Positions 1-8,217 of a stretch of 26,407 nt of DNA are shown here, piece after piece. Source of the DNA: DASUKL01 sp036278755 (GTDB taxonomy: Bacteria; Chloroflexota; Limnocylindria; Limnocylindrales; CSP1-4). The position numbers and the translations under genes are program-made. Under the pieces are notes generated by a model. That model did not search any database and was not told the DNA's origin. It worked only from the letters and a program-made list of their open reading frames with translations. Positions within the stretch are counted from its first letter, which is position 1; every line of letters starts with the position of its first letter. The stretch is taken from positions 1 to 26,407 of the forward strand of contig DASUKL010000025.1 of the NCBI GenBank assembly GCA_036278755.1, given 5' to 3'.

Positions 1-32
1 GGATCTCTCAGTACCCTCTCATGCGAGCGGCC

Positions 33-38
33 TACGTT
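33..38 (+). promoter_or_regulatory. Candidate -10 box for a leaderless efflux-operon mRNA
   Basis: TACGTT lies exactly 6 nt before the ATG at 45. That would put the transcription start on or next to the start codon. No good -35 is visible and only 32 bases lie upstream. The same 6-nt spacing occurs before the glgC and Nudix start codons in this window, which is the main support. Confidence 0.35.
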
Positions 39-44
39 CGCGTC

Positions 45-1553
45 ATGACCCTCATCGACGATCTCGACGCGCCGCCGAGGCGGCGCTGGCTGCGCTGGCT
101 GGCCCTCCTCGTGGTCCTGGTCATCGTCGTGGCCGCCGGGCTGTGGGTGGCCCACCCCTTCGGGACCCAGGCGGCCGCGCCCATCACCGCGGTCGCCTCG
201 AACGGGACCGTCGTGTCCTCCGTCGATGTCTCGGGGGCCATCGAGGCCGGGACCGTCGAGGAGCTGAGCTTCGGCGCCTCGGGCACCGTCAAGACCCTCA
301 GCGCCGCCGTCGGCCAGACGGTGACCGCGGGGCAGGTCCTGGCGACCATCGACGACGCCGCGGCCCAGGCCCAGCTGAACGTGGCCGAGACCAACCTCAC
401 CGCGGCCCAGGCACGTCTCAAGGAGGATCAGGACGCGCCCGAGTCGGCCACCGTGGCGGCGGCCCGAGACAGCCTCACCCAGGCCAAGCAGCAGGTGACC
501 GATGCCCGCCAGGACCTCAGCGACACCGAAGCCTCCAACACCCAGTCGCTCGACGCGGCCCGCAGCGCGGTGACCAGCGCCGAGGCCAAGCTGGCCGCTG
601 ACAAGGCCGCCACGCCGCCCGCCTCTGCCGCGCAGCTGAGCACCGACGCGTCGGCCGTGACCCAGGCCAAACAAAGCCTGGCCGCGGCCCAGGTGCGGGC
701 CACGAGCGCGCTCCACCAGGCCCGGCAACAGGTCAGCTCGGCCACCCTGGGCGTGGCCGATGCGACCGACCAGTACACGCAGAAGACCGCACCCACGACG
801 GCCGCCCAACTGGCCCAGGACGAGGCTTCCGTGGCCCAGGCCCAGCAGTCGCTCATCACCGCGCAGCAGACCGCCGGGGGCTCGGAGATCGTCTCGCCCA
901 TCGCCGGCACCGTGACCGCCGTGCAGATCGCCGTCGGCGACAAGGTCAGCGGCTCCTCGGGCAACGGCTCCACCGGCTCGTCCTCCGGCTCGACCTCGGC
1001 CACCGGCCAGATCGAGGTCATGGACCTGGCCCACCTCGTCCTCGGCGGCGAGGTCTCCGACCTCGACGTGGCCAAGCTCGAGGCCGGCCAGGGGGCGACC
1101 ATCACCGCGGACGCGCTGGGCGACACGACCCTCACCGGCAAGATCTGCGAGCTGGACTCCGTGGGGACGCAGGTCCAGGGCGTGACGAGCTACGCCGCGA
1201 AGATCTGCCTCGACGGGACGTCGCCCAGCCTGCGGGTGGGCATGAGCGCCGACGCCAGCGTCGTCGTCGAGCGGGCCGACGGCGTCCTCGTCCCGTCGCT
1301 CGCCGTCCAGACCGTCGGCGGGCGGCAGGTCGTCGAGGTCATGGCCGCGGACGGTACCGTCGTCCAGACGGCCGTCACGACGGGCCTCTCCGACGGCCAG
1401 GAGACCCAGATCGTGTCCGGGCTCGCGAGCGGGGCGAAGGTCGTCGTGCGGCTGCAGACGAGCACCACGAACGGCGGCACGAACGGCCGCGGCGGCGGCG
1501 GCCTCCCCGGCGGAGGCCTGCAGCGGGTCATCGGCGGCGGGTTCGGTGGCTGA
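45..1553 (+). CDS. HlyD/MacA-family efflux adaptor subunit
   Basis: Membrane-fusion (adaptor) subunit of a MacAB-like ABC exporter, anchored in the membrane and facing outward. I see a short basic N-terminus with paired Arg, one membrane segment at about residues 17-40, and a first lipoyl half with the pattern SGTVKTLSAAVGQTVTAGQVLA. A long Ala/Gln-rich helical hairpin follows (about 105-270), then the second lipoyl half (SPIAGTVTAVQIAVGDKV), a Gly/Ser linker, a beta-barrel region and a Gly-rich tail. The ATG at 45 gives 502 residues. An ATG at 21 in the same frame adds eight residues but has no clear ribosome binding site. The stop overlaps the GTG of the ATPase gene, so the genes are probably translationally coupled. 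No outer-membrane channel gene is nearby, which fits a monoderm-type exporter. The substrate is unknown. Confidence 0.88.
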   Translation: MTLIDDLDAPPRRRWLRWLALLVVLVIVVAAGLWVAHPFGTQAAAPITAVASNGTVVSSVDVSGAIEAGTVEELSFGASGTVKTLSAAVGQTVTAGQVLATIDDAAAQAQLNVAETNLTAAQARLKEDQDAPESATVAAARDSLTQAKQQVTDARQDLSDTEASNTQSLDAARSAVTSAEAKLAADKAATPPASAAQLSTDASAVTQAKQSLAAAQVRATSALHQARQQVSSATLGVADATDQYTQKTAPTTAAQLAQDEASVAQAQQSLITAQQTAGGSEIVSPIAGTVTAVQIAVGDKVSGSSGNGSTGSSSGSTSATGQIEVMDLAHLVLGGEVSDLDVAKLEAGQGATITADALGDTTLTGKICELDSVGTQVQGVTSYAAKICLDGTSPSLRVGMSADASVVVERADGVLVPSLAVQTVGGRQVVEVMAADGTVVQTAVTTGLSDGQETQIVSGLASGAKVVVRLQTSTTNGGTNGRGGGGLPGGGLQRVIGGGFGG

Positions 1554-2337
1554 GGGCGGCCCGCCTCAGGCCCTGGTCGTCATGGAGGGGGTGGGCAAGC
1601 GCTACGGCGCCCGCGGCGCGGCCGACGCCCTGGTCGTCCATGCCCTGGCCGACGTGGACCTCCACATCGAGGCCGGGGAGTACGTGGCCATCGTGGGCCC
1701 GTCCGGCTCGGGCAAGAGCACCCTCATGAACATCCTGGGTTGCCTCGACGTGCCCGACACCGGGCGCTACGCGATCTACGGGCGGGACGTCTCCCGCCTC
1801 GGCGACGATGCCCTGGCCCGGGTGCGCAACCGCTACGTCGGTTTCGTCTTCCAGACCTGGAACCTGCTGGCCCGGACCTCGGCCCTGGACAACGTGGCCC
1901 TGCCGCTGGCCTACCGCGGGACCCCCGGACGGCGGCGCGCGGCGATGGCGGCCCTGGCCGCGGTCGGCCTCGCTGCCCGGGCCCGCCATCTGCCGAACCA
2001 GCTGTCGGGCGGTGAGCAGCAGCGGGTGGCCATCGCCCGGGCCCTGGTGACCGAGCCGGCTATCCTGCTCGCGGACGAACCGACGGGCAGCCTCGACTCG
2101 GCCACCGGCGCGGAGATCATGCGCCTCTTCGGCGAGCTCAATGCCACCGGCCGGACCGTCGTCCTGGTGACCCATGACCCGACCATCGCGGCCCACGCCC
2201 GGCGTCAGGTCCGCCTCCGCGACGGGCGCATCATGGCCGACGAGCGCCTCCAGCCGGAGCCTGCGCGCACGCCGTTCCTGCCCGGCCCGGCACCCTGGGC
2301 CGGTCGGACGCTGGAGGGCGGCCGTGCCCTTCCGTGA
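1546..2337 (+). CDS. MacB-type ABC exporter ATP-binding protein
   Basis: Cytoplasmic ATPase (263 residues) that powers the exporter formed with the flanking adaptor and permease. Visible motifs are Walker A GPSGSGKST, the Q-loop VFQTWNLL, the signature LSGGEQQR, Walker B ILLADEP with the D-loop SLD, and the switch His in LVTHD. This arrangement is typical of the MacB/LolD/FtsE group (established family knowledge). The GTG start lies inside the end of the adaptor gene (8-base overlap), and the gene's own end overlaps the permease start by 14 bases. A Pro-rich tail of about 35 residues follows the ATPase fold. It may be an artefact of the overlap with the permease reading frame rather than a functional part. 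Confidence 0.93.
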   Translation: MAEGGPPQALVVMEGVGKRYGARGAADALVVHALADVDLHIEAGEYVAIVGPSGSGKSTLMNILGCLDVPDTGRYAIYGRDVSRLGDDALARVRNRYVGFVFQTWNLLARTSALDNVALPLAYRGTPGRRRAAMAALAAVGLAARARHLPNQLSGGEQQRVAIARALVTEPAILLADEPTGSLDSATGAEIMRLFGELNATGRTVVLVTHDPTIAAHARRQVRLRDGRIMADERLQPEPARTPFLPGPAPWAGRTLEGGRALP

Positions 2338-3607
2338 CCTCCTGGCCACGGCCTTCGTGGCCATCGGGGCCAACAAGCTGCGGGCCGGCCTCACGATCCT
2401 CGGCGTGCTGGTGGGCGTGGCCGCGGTCATCGGCATGGTCTCGGTGGGCCAGGGCGCCTCGGCCTCGGTGGAGGCCGCGCTGCAGGGCCTGGGCACGAAC
2501 CTCGTCCTCATCAGCCCGGGCAGCACGACCTCCGGCCTGGTCCGCGGTGCGGCAGGCTCGGCCACGACCCTGACCTTGGACGACGTGGACGCCCTCCAGG
2601 CGAGCGGCGCGCTGCCCGACGCGGCAGCCATCGAGCCCGAGCTGAGCGGCTTCGCCCAGGCCGTGGTGGGAGCGGCGAACGCCGACCTGACCGTCACCGG
2701 CACGACCCCGGCCTACCAGCAGGTGCGTGACTGGGAGGTCGCCTCGGGCAGCTTCTTCAGCCAGGCCGACGTGACCGCCGCCGATCCGGTGGCCGTCCTC
2801 GGCGCCGAGGCGGCGACCAACCTCTTCGGCACGGACGACCCGGTGGGCCAGTCGGTCGAGCTGCGCTTCTCGGCCGCCGGGGCAGGCGGGGCTCGCTTCG
2901 GGGGCCGCGACCCGGCCGCCGTGCGGGAGGTGCGCCTGCGAGTCGTGGGCGTCCTGGCGGCCAAGGGTCAGGCCGGCGGCTTCAGGGATCAGGACGACCA
3001 GATCGTGGTCCCCGTGACCACGGCCCAGCAGCGGATCTTCGGCCGCGACAACGTCAACCTCATCGCCATCTCGGCGGCCAGCCAGGACCAGATGCCGGCC
3101 GTCGAGGTCGAGGCGACCCAGGTCCTCCTGGGCACCCACCGCATCACCGATCCGAGCGCCGCCGACTTCACCGTCCAGACCCAGCAGGATCTGCTCGCGG
3201 CCAGCACCTCGGCGGCCTCGACGTTCACCGTCCTCCTCGGCGCGATCGGCAGCATCAGCCTGCTCGTGGGCGGCATCGGGATCATGAACATCATGCTCGT
3301 CAGCGTCACCGAGCGAACGCGGGAGATCGGTCTGCGTAAGGCCCTGGGGGCGCGGCGCCGCGACATCCTGGGCCAGTTCCTGACCGAGGCCGTGGTGCTC
3401 ACGACGCTGGGTGGCGTGGCGGGGGTCCTGGCCGGCATCGTGGCCGCCGCGCTGATCGCCGACCTCACCAGCGTGCCGGCCACGGTGACGCCCCTGGCGG
3501 TCGTCCTGGCCATCGCCGTGAGCGCCGCCGTGGGGCTCGTCTTCGGTCTCTACCCTGCCCGCCGGGCGGCCCGTCTCCAACCCATCGTCGCGCTCCGGAC
3601 CGAGTGA
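2324..3607 (+). CDS. MacB/FtsX-family ABC exporter permease
   Basis: Membrane subunit of the MacAB-like exporter (427 residues). From the GTG at 2324 the protein begins with VPFRDLLATAF, then a membrane segment (about 18-45), a large extracytoplasmic MacB core domain (about 50-290), and a C-terminal FtsX domain with three membrane segments. The conserved FtsX-type stretch GGIGIMNIMLVSVTERTREI and the following LRKALGARRRDI are present. The frame stays open back to 2174, but that part is Arg/Pro-rich and overlaps the ATPase gene, so the GTG at 2324 is the better start. The stop overlaps the next gene's GTG at 3604 in a GTGA junction. The adaptor-ATPase-permease order is the usual one for this family; the cargo (antibiotic, peptide or lipid) cannot be told. 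Confidence 0.9.
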   Translation: MPFRDLLATAFVAIGANKLRAGLTILGVLVGVAAVIGMVSVGQGASASVEAALQGLGTNLVLISPGSTTSGLVRGAAGSATTLTLDDVDALQASGALPDAAAIEPELSGFAQAVVGAANADLTVTGTTPAYQQVRDWEVASGSFFSQADVTAADPVAVLGAEAATNLFGTDDPVGQSVELRFSAAGAGGARFGGRDPAAVREVRLRVVGVLAAKGQAGGFRDQDDQIVVPVTTAQQRIFGRDNVNLIAISAASQDQMPAVEVEATQVLLGTHRITDPSAADFTVQTQQDLLAASTSAASTFTVLLGAIGSISLLVGGIGIMNIMLVSVTERTREIGLRKALGARRRDILGQFLTEAVVLTTLGGVAGVLAGIVAAALIADLTSVPATVTPLAVVLAIAVSAAVGLVFGLYPARRAARLQPIVALRTE

Positions 3608-4302
3608 CCGGTGCGCCGTCCGGCCCGACGCCCGGGCCGCCAGAGGTTCCGACCATGAGCCCCGACCCGTTCCCGACCGCTTCGCCCTTCGGCGATCCGG
3701 GCCAGCCTCCCAGCGGCCCCCTGATCGAGCCGCCCCCGACCCCACGCGCTCCGCTTCCCGCCGCGGCCATCCCGCCCAAGACTTCCTCCCGCCGCCGGTG
3801 GCCGGCCATCCTGGCTGGCGTGGCGGCCGCCGTCCTGGTGGCCGGGATCAGCTTCGCGGGCGGCTACGAGGTCGGCCAGGGCGGGGTCCCCTCGTCGGGC
3901 GCGGCCGGCCTGGGCGACGGCGGCTTCGGCCGGTTCGGCAACGGCCTCGGCGGATCCGGGGCTCCCGGAGGCCGGTTCGGCCAGGGCCGGGGCACCGGCG
4001 CCGGCGGGACCGCGGGGACGATCTCCAGCGTGGCCCCCGACCAGCTCACGGTGAGCGTGGCGAGTGGTGGCTCGAAGCTAGTCCTCGTCGACTCATCGAC
4101 GACCGTGACGAAGATCTCGTCGACCGACGAAGCCCTGACCGACCTCAGCCAGGGTGAGTCCATCACGGTCGTGGGCACGACGAACCCGGACGGCAGCGTC
4201 ACGGCCATGCAGATCATCGTCGGCCAGGCGGACGGCCTCTTCGGGCCCCCCGGCCAGCGCCGTGGTCCGGGTGGCTCGCCACTACCGACGGCCGGGCCCT
4301 GA
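3604..4302 (+). CDS. Membrane-anchored Gly-rich protein with DUF5666-like domain
   Basis: Protein of unknown function and the fourth gene of the efflux operon. The layout is a Pro-rich cytoplasmic N-terminus (about 1-62), a basic RRRW stop, one membrane segment (about 63-85), a Gly-rich linker with FG/GG repeats (about 95-135), and a small beta-rich domain (about 138-205). That domain has the pattern GTISSVAPDQLTVSV, then DLSQGESITVVG, then DGSVTAMQIIV, as in DUF5666. The GTG at 3604 overlaps the permease stop and argues for coupling; an ATG at 3655 is an alternative start. DUF5666-like domains often accompany secreted metal- or redox-related proteins, but no role is established. It could be an accessory or sensor subunit of the exporter; that is inference from position only. 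Confidence 0.75.
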   Translation: MTGAPSGPTPGPPEVPTMSPDPFPTASPFGDPGQPPSGPLIEPPPTPRAPLPAAAIPPKTSSRRRWPAILAGVAAAVLVAGISFAGGYEVGQGGVPSSGAAGLGDGGFGRFGNGLGGSGAPGGRFGQGRGTGAGGTAGTISSVAPDQLTVSVASGGSKLVLVDSSTTVTKISSTDEALTDLSQGESITVVGTTNPDGSVTAMQIIVGQADGLFGPPGQRRGPGGSPLPTAGP

Positions 4303-4401
4303 GCTCCCGCTCGCCGGCAGGGCGCGCCCCGGGACCGCCCATCTCATAGACTGGCCTCCGAGCGACCCAGCGACCGACCGCGATCGACGGAGGAGCGTCC
4401 C

Positions 4402-4461
4402 ATGCCCGCCGGCCCCAGCCTGCGCCCGAGATGCCCCATCGTCCCCCGGCGGCCGGACTGA
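4402..4461 (+). CDS. Possible 19-residue leader peptide coupled to the A24 peptidase
   Basis: A GGAGGA Shine-Dalgarno (4389-4394) sits 7 nt before the ATG at 4402, the best ribosome binding site in this gap. That frame encodes only 19 codons, rich in Pro and Arg, and ends in a TGA whose last base is the A of the ATG at 4461 (TGATG). This would deliver ribosomes to the downstream gene. A candidate -10 (TAGACT, 4347-4352) lies upstream. It may be a chance ORF with the real gene starting elsewhere. Confidence 0.3.
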   Translation: MPAGPSLRPRCPIVPRRPD

Positions 4462-5120
4462 TGCCCGGCCCCGAGGCCCACCTGGGCCCCACGGCCGCCG
4501 CCGCCGCGGCCGTCCTGGGAGCCATCGTGGGCCTGCTGGCCGACCGGCTGGCGGCCCGCTGGCCGGACCATGAGGACGGTGCGATCCGTCGGCCCGACTG
4601 GCGCACGATCGTCGTCGTCGTCCTCGGCGCCCTGGCCTTCGGTGGCCTGGCCGCCCGCTGGTCGGCCCCTCGCGACGTCGTCGTCCTGGGGCTCTGGTTC
4701 GGGGCCCTCATCGTCCTCCTGGCCACCGATCTCGACCAACGGCTCCTGCCGGACCGGATCACCCTGCCCCTGATCCCCCTCACCTTGATCGTGCTCCTGA
4801 GCGGCTGGGGCCCCATCCTGGGCAGTGGGCCGGGGGCCGTGGTCGACGGGCTGGCGGCCGGCCTGGGCCTGACCGCCGTCCTGGCCGTGACCGACGCCCT
4901 GTTCCATGGCGGCCTGGGCCTGGGCGACCTGAAGCTGTCGCCCAGCCTGGGGTTCATGGCCGGGGTCGCCCATCTCGTGGCCGGGCTGGCCGTGGCCGCC
5001 ATCGGTGGGGCAGCCGTCCTCCTGTTCCTCCTGGCCGCGCGGCGGATCACCTTGCGCAGCTTCGTGCCCTTCGGGCCGATCCTCATCGTGGGCGGCATCC
5101 TGGCCGCCGTGGCCGCGTGA
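4461..5120 (+). CDS. A24 family (prepilin peptidase-like) membrane aspartyl protease
   Basis: Polytopic membrane protein (219 residues) with about six hydrophobic segments. It carries the two catalytic aspartate motifs of type IV prepilin peptidases: TDLDQRLLPD (D90) and GLGLGDLKL (D156, the GxGD motif), followed by the family-like ending FVPFGPILIVGG. Known members cleave the leader of prepilins or archaellins inside the membrane. The N-terminal cysteine-rich methyltransferase domain of full PilD enzymes is absent, as in short A24 peptidases. No pilin or pilus assembly gene is present here, so the substrate lies elsewhere. An ATG at 4431 in the same frame adds ten residues. I prefer 4461 because of the TGATG junction with the short upstream ORF. 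The end is followed by the promoter of the M23 gene. Confidence 0.82.
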   Translation: MPGPEAHLGPTAAAAAAVLGAIVGLLADRLAARWPDHEDGAIRRPDWRTIVVVVLGALAFGGLAARWSAPRDVVVLGLWFGALIVLLATDLDQRLLPDRITLPLIPLTLIVLLSGWGPILGSGPGAVVDGLAAGLGLTAVLAVTDALFHGGLGLGDLKLSPSLGFMAGVAHLVAGLAVAAIGGAAVLLFLLAARRITLRSFVPFGPILIVGGILAAVAA

Positions 5121-5185
5121 GAGCGGCTCGTGGCCCTGACGGCCGACCGGCGTCCCTGATGGCCGTGCCGCCGCCCGGGGTCGGG

Positions 5186-5214
5186 TTGCGGGAACGCGCC
5201 GGCGGCACTACCAT
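5186..5214 (+). promoter_or_regulatory. Promoter of the M23 peptidase gene
   Basis: TTGCGG (5186-5191), a 17-bp spacer and TACCAT (5209-5214) form a sigma70-type promoter after the A24 stop. The start site would be near 5221, giving an untranslated leader of about 120 nt. The leader contains a small hairpin (CCGTGC 5242-5247 with GCACGG 5255-5260). No known riboswitch was recognised in it. Confidence 0.55.
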
Positions 5215-5337
5215 CGCCCCCAGCCGGAGTCGTCCTCGCGGCCGTGCCCTCGTCGCACGGACGGCGCACCGCCGGCGGGCCATGACGGGCGGACGCCCCA
5301 GCGCCGAACGGAGAGCCTGCAGGATGATGCGAGCCTG

Positions 5338-6675
5338 ATGCGCCGCCGCCAGGGGACCATGCCCTCGCACGGCCGGCTGCTGCTCGTCCTTGTCACCGCC
5401 CTGACCCTGGCCCTGCCCAGCCTTGCTGCGACGCCCCACGCCAGCGCCGATGACCTCTCCGAGGCCCGGGCCCAGCAGCGGGCCCTGCAATCCAAGATCA
5501 AGGCCGAACGGGCCGCGATCGCCTCGCTCACCGCCCAGCAGGGCAAGATCAAGGTCCAGATCGCCTCGACGACCAAGCAGCTCGACGGCATCAATGCCGA
5601 CCAGGCCGAGCTGAAGCAGCAGATCGCCGCGGCCAGCACGGCCCTCGCCGCGGCCCAGGCCCGATACGCCAAGCTGACCGACCAGCTGGATCAGCTGGAC
5701 TGGACGCTGGGCATCCTGCAGGACGAGCTCGACGATCGCCAGGCCGACCTCAGCCAGAGCAAGCAGCTCCTGGCGGCCCGACTGGCGGAGGCCTACCGGA
5801 CCCAGCAGACGAGCCTCCTCGAGCAGGTCCTCAGTGCCGACTCCCTGACCACGGTCCTGGCCGACGTGGGCAACTACCTCAGCCTGGGCGACCAGGACGC
5901 GCAGCTGGCCCGGCGCATCGAGGCCGATCAGGCCTCCCTCGTCGAGCTCCAGAGGACCACCGACCAGACCCGCTTCAATACCGACCAGCTGGCCGGAGAG
6001 GTCAAGGCCCAGGCCGCCAGCCTGGCCGACCAGAAGGCCAGCCTCGACGCGGCCAAGAAGCGGCTCGACGCCCTGGAGCGACAGGCCAAGAGCTTCCTGG
6101 CCCGACAGGAGGCGGCCTTCCGCAAGGCCAACGCCACGAAGACCGCGGCCAACGCCGCCCTCAGCCGGGCCCAAGCCGCCCAGGACAGCCTCGACCGCAA
6201 GATCGACCAGCTGATCGCCGCGAATTCGAATGCCTGGCACATCCCCTCGTCCTACAACGGCACCTTCAGCTGGCCCATGGCCGGGACGGTGACCCAGGAG
6301 TTCGGCTGCACGGGGGTGCCCATGGAGCCGCCCTACGATGGTTGCAGCCACTTCCATCAGGGCATCGACATCCATGCCCCGTACGGCACGCCCATCCACG
6401 CTGCGGGTGACGGGGTCGTGGTCTTCGTCGGCTACAACCCCTATGACGCTCCGCCCCGAGCCTGGATCGTGACCATCGCCCATTCGGGGAGCCTGCGCAC
6501 GATGTACGCCCACATGATCGGGGGCAAGGTGCCGGCCGGGATCCACGTCGGGGCCCACGTCAAGCGCGGCCAGGTCGTGGGTTACGAGGGCCTGACCGGT
6601 CACACCACCGGCCCGCATCTCCACTGGGCGGTGTATCGCGACGGCCTGCCGGTCAACCCACGGCTGTACCTCTAG
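5338..6675 (+). CDS. Secreted coiled-coil M23 family metallopeptidase (EnvC/NlpD-like)
   Basis: Probable extracellular peptidoglycan endopeptidase or hydrolase activator. A signal peptide (basic start, hydrophobic core about 13-30, cleavage near ATPHASA) is followed by a long coiled coil (about 38-290) rich in Gln, Ala and Lys. A C-terminal LytM/M23 domain follows (about 310-445). The zinc-site motifs are intact: HQGID (H340, D344) and HLHW (H427, H429), plus a central YAHM. Intact ligands argue for an active enzyme, unlike EnvC itself, which is degenerate. The ATG at 5338 shares a base with an upstream stop (TGATG); the ATG at 5359 is preceded by AGGGGA but only 2 nt away. The architecture matches cell-division or wall-turnover hydrolases. 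A hairpin follows the stop. Confidence 0.9.
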   Translation: MRRRQGTMPSHGRLLLVLVTALTLALPSLAATPHASADDLSEARAQQRALQSKIKAERAAIASLTAQQGKIKVQIASTTKQLDGINADQAELKQQIAAASTALAAAQARYAKLTDQLDQLDWTLGILQDELDDRQADLSQSKQLLAARLAEAYRTQQTSLLEQVLSADSLTTVLADVGNYLSLGDQDAQLARRIEADQASLVELQRTTDQTRFNTDQLAGEVKAQAASLADQKASLDAAKKRLDALERQAKSFLARQEAAFRKANATKTAANAALSRAQAAQDSLDRKIDQLIAANSNAWHIPSSYNGTFSWPMAGTVTQEFGCTGVPMEPPYDGCSHFHQGIDIHAPYGTPIHAAGDGVVVFVGYNPYDAPPRAWIVTIAHSGSLRTMYAHMIGGKVPAGIHVGAHVKRGQVVGYEGLTGHTTGPHLHWAVYRDGLPVNPRLYL

Positions 6676-6696
6676 CCCGCCCCGCCCAGCCCCGTC

Positions 6697-6726
6697 GGGT
6701 CGCCGGCGCCGCGCGGCTGCCGACCC
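6697..6726 (+). terminator. Hairpin downstream of the M23 gene
   Basis: GGGTCG (6697-6702) pairs with CGACCC (6721-6726), and an inner CGGC/GCTG stem extends it after one mismatch. It begins about 20 nt after the stop. No T-run follows, so it may be a terminator without a U-tract or an mRNA 3' stabiliser. Confidence 0.45.
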
Positions 6727-6771
6727 TGCGGACACCGCGGCCCGAGGCGGCCCGGCCGGGATCGGGCCGGG

Positions 6772-6780
6772 TGTTAGCAT
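6772..6780 (+). promoter_or_regulatory. Extended -10 promoter of glgC, probably leaderless
   Basis: TG-T-TAGCAT is an extended -10 element (TGnTANNNT). TAGCAT ends exactly 6 nt before the GTG at 6787, so transcription should start at the start codon. No TTGACA-like -35 is present at 16-18 bp, and no Shine-Dalgarno fits between. This matches a leaderless gene. Confidence 0.5.
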
Positions 6781-6786
6781 CGCGGC

Positions 6787-8217
6787 GTGAAGCGCGTCCT
6801 GGCCGTCATCCTGGCCGGCGGTGAAGGGGAGCGCCTGTCGCTCCTCTCGAGCGTGCGGGCCAAACCGGCCGTGCCCTTCGCCGGGAAGTACCGGATCATC
6901 GACTTCACGATCAGCAACTGCGTCAACTCGGGCATCGACGACGTGGTGGTCCTGACCCAGTACGACCCCCGCTCGCTCAACGACCACATCGGGCTGGGCC
7001 GACCCTGGGACCTCGACCGCAACCGCGGCGGCATCCGCCTCCTCCAGCCGTACGTCGCCCGCGGGCGGGCCAACGCCTGGTATGGCGGCACCGCCGACGC
7101 CGTCCGGCGCAACCTGAGCACGATCGTCGAGTCGGGCGCCGACACGGTCGTCATCCTGGCCGGCGACCACATCTACAAGATGGACTACGAGCCCTTCATC
7201 CGGGCCCACAAGCGGCACCGGGCCGATGTCACCATCGCCGTGCGGCCCGTGCCCCTCGGTGACGCCCATCGCTTCGGCATCCTGGCCCTCGATGAGAACG
7301 GGGCCGTGGCGGAGTGGCAGGAGAAGCCGGAGCACCCGCGCAGCGACCTGGCCAGCATGGGCATCTACGTCTTCTCCACGCGGGCCCTCACGGCCTGGCT
7401 CGATCCGACCCGGGTTGACTTCGGCCGCCACGTGATCCCGGCCATGTTGGCCGGCGGGGCTCGGGTCTTCGGTTACCGCTTCGACGCCTACTGGCAGGAC
7501 GTGGGCACCATCGAGTCCTACTGGCAGGCCAACATGGACCTCCTCGAGGAGCGGCCGGCCCTCGACCTCTACGACAGGAGCTGGGTCATCCATACCCGCT
7601 CCGAGGAGCGGCCGCCGGCCCGGGTGGGGGCCACGGCCAGCATCCACCGCAGCCTCATCAGCCACGGCTGCCTCGTGGCCGGCACAGTCGAGCGCTCCGT
7701 GCTGGCCCCCGGGGTGCGGGTCGGCATCGGGGCCGTCGTGCGCGACAGCATCGTCTTCTTCGACACCGATATCCGGGCCGGGGCGATCGTCGACCGGGCC
7801 ATCGTCGACAAGTTCGTGACCGTGGGCCCCAATGCCGTGGTGGGCGAGGGGGCGGACCTCAGCATCCCCAACCGCCAGGAGCCCAGCCGCCTGAACACGG
7901 GCATCACCGTCGTGGGCAAGGGCGCGGCCGTGCCGCGGGGGATGCGCATCGGGCGCAACTGCCGCATCGCCGAAGGGGTCCGGGCCAGCGACTACCGGGG
8001 TCGGGTCCTGCGCAGCGGCGGATCGGTCGAGGCGCACGGACAGGCTGCCTCGCGGAGCGCGTCGACGGCTGCCTCGCGGGCGGAGGACGCGGCGCTGGCC
8101 GAGGCCAGGTCGGCCGAGGGAAGATCCACCGAGGCCAGGCTCACGACCGCGCGCCGACCCAGGGCGCCGACGCTCGTGCCCAGCACCGCCGGCCGCGAGC
8201 CGCGCCTGGCCGGTTGA
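6787..8217 (+). CDS. glgC: Glucose-1-phosphate adenylyltransferase (ADP-glucose pyrophosphorylase)
   Basis: Makes ADP-glucose from ATP and glucose-1-phosphate, the committed step of bacterial glycogen synthesis. The N-terminal nucleotidyltransferase domain shows LAGGEGERL (residues 9-17), RAKPAVPFAGKYRIIDF (24-40) and SNCVNSG. Further on come YGGTADAVRRN, AGDHIYKMDY, WQEKPEHP, ASMGIYVF and YWQDVGTIESYW, all typical GlgC blocks. A left-handed beta-helix domain follows (about 285-405). The protein is 476 residues, whereas most GlgC proteins are about 400-430. The extra C-terminus (about 415-476) is Ala/Ser/Arg/Glu-rich and looks disordered. The stop overlaps the TTG of the next gene, so three genes appear to form one coupled operon. 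No glycogen synthase or branching enzyme is in the window. Confidence 0.93.
   Translation: MKRVLAVILAGGEGERLSLLSSVRAKPAVPFAGKYRIIDFTISNCVNSGIDDVVVLTQYDPRSLNDHIGLGRPWDLDRNRGGIRLLQPYVARGRANAWYGGTADAVRRNLSTIVESGADTVVILAGDHIYKMDYEPFIRAHKRHRADVTIAVRPVPLGDAHRFGILALDENGAVAEWQEKPEHPRSDLASMGIYVFSTRALTAWLDPTRVDFGRHVIPAMLAGGARVFGYRFDAYWQDVGTIESYWQANMDLLEERPALDLYDRSWVIHTRSEERPPARVGATASIHRSLISHGCLVAGTVERSVLAPGVRVGIGAVVRDSIVFFDTDIRAGAIVDRAIVDKFVTVGPNAVVGEGADLSIPNRQEPSRLNTGITVVGKGAAVPRGMRIGRNCRIAEGVRASDYRGRVLRSGGSVEAHGQAASRSASTAASRAEDAALAEARSAEGRSTEARLTTARRPRAPTLVPSTAGREPRLAG

Noticed and set aside
2174..2323. N-terminal extension of the permease reading frame
   Set aside because: Arg/Pro-rich and lies wholly within the ATPase gene; the GTG at 2324 gives a standard FtsX-family start.
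5221..5337. Possible riboswitch (c-di-AMP type) in the M23 leader
   Set aside because: Leaders of wall hydrolases can carry one, but the conserved core elements were not found and the leader is short.
5117..5338. 73-codon plus-strand ORF that overlaps the A24 stop and the M23 start exactly
   Set aside because: The product is Arg/Ala/Gly-rich without a domain, and a good promoter for the M23 gene lies inside it. The overlaps are probably chance, although the double junction is curious.
5083..8037. Very long open frame on the minus strand opposite the M23 and glgC genes
   Set aside because: It mirrors two well-recognised plus-strand genes; high G+C removes stops on the antisense strand. The product is Gly/Asp/Val/Arg-rich with no domain.
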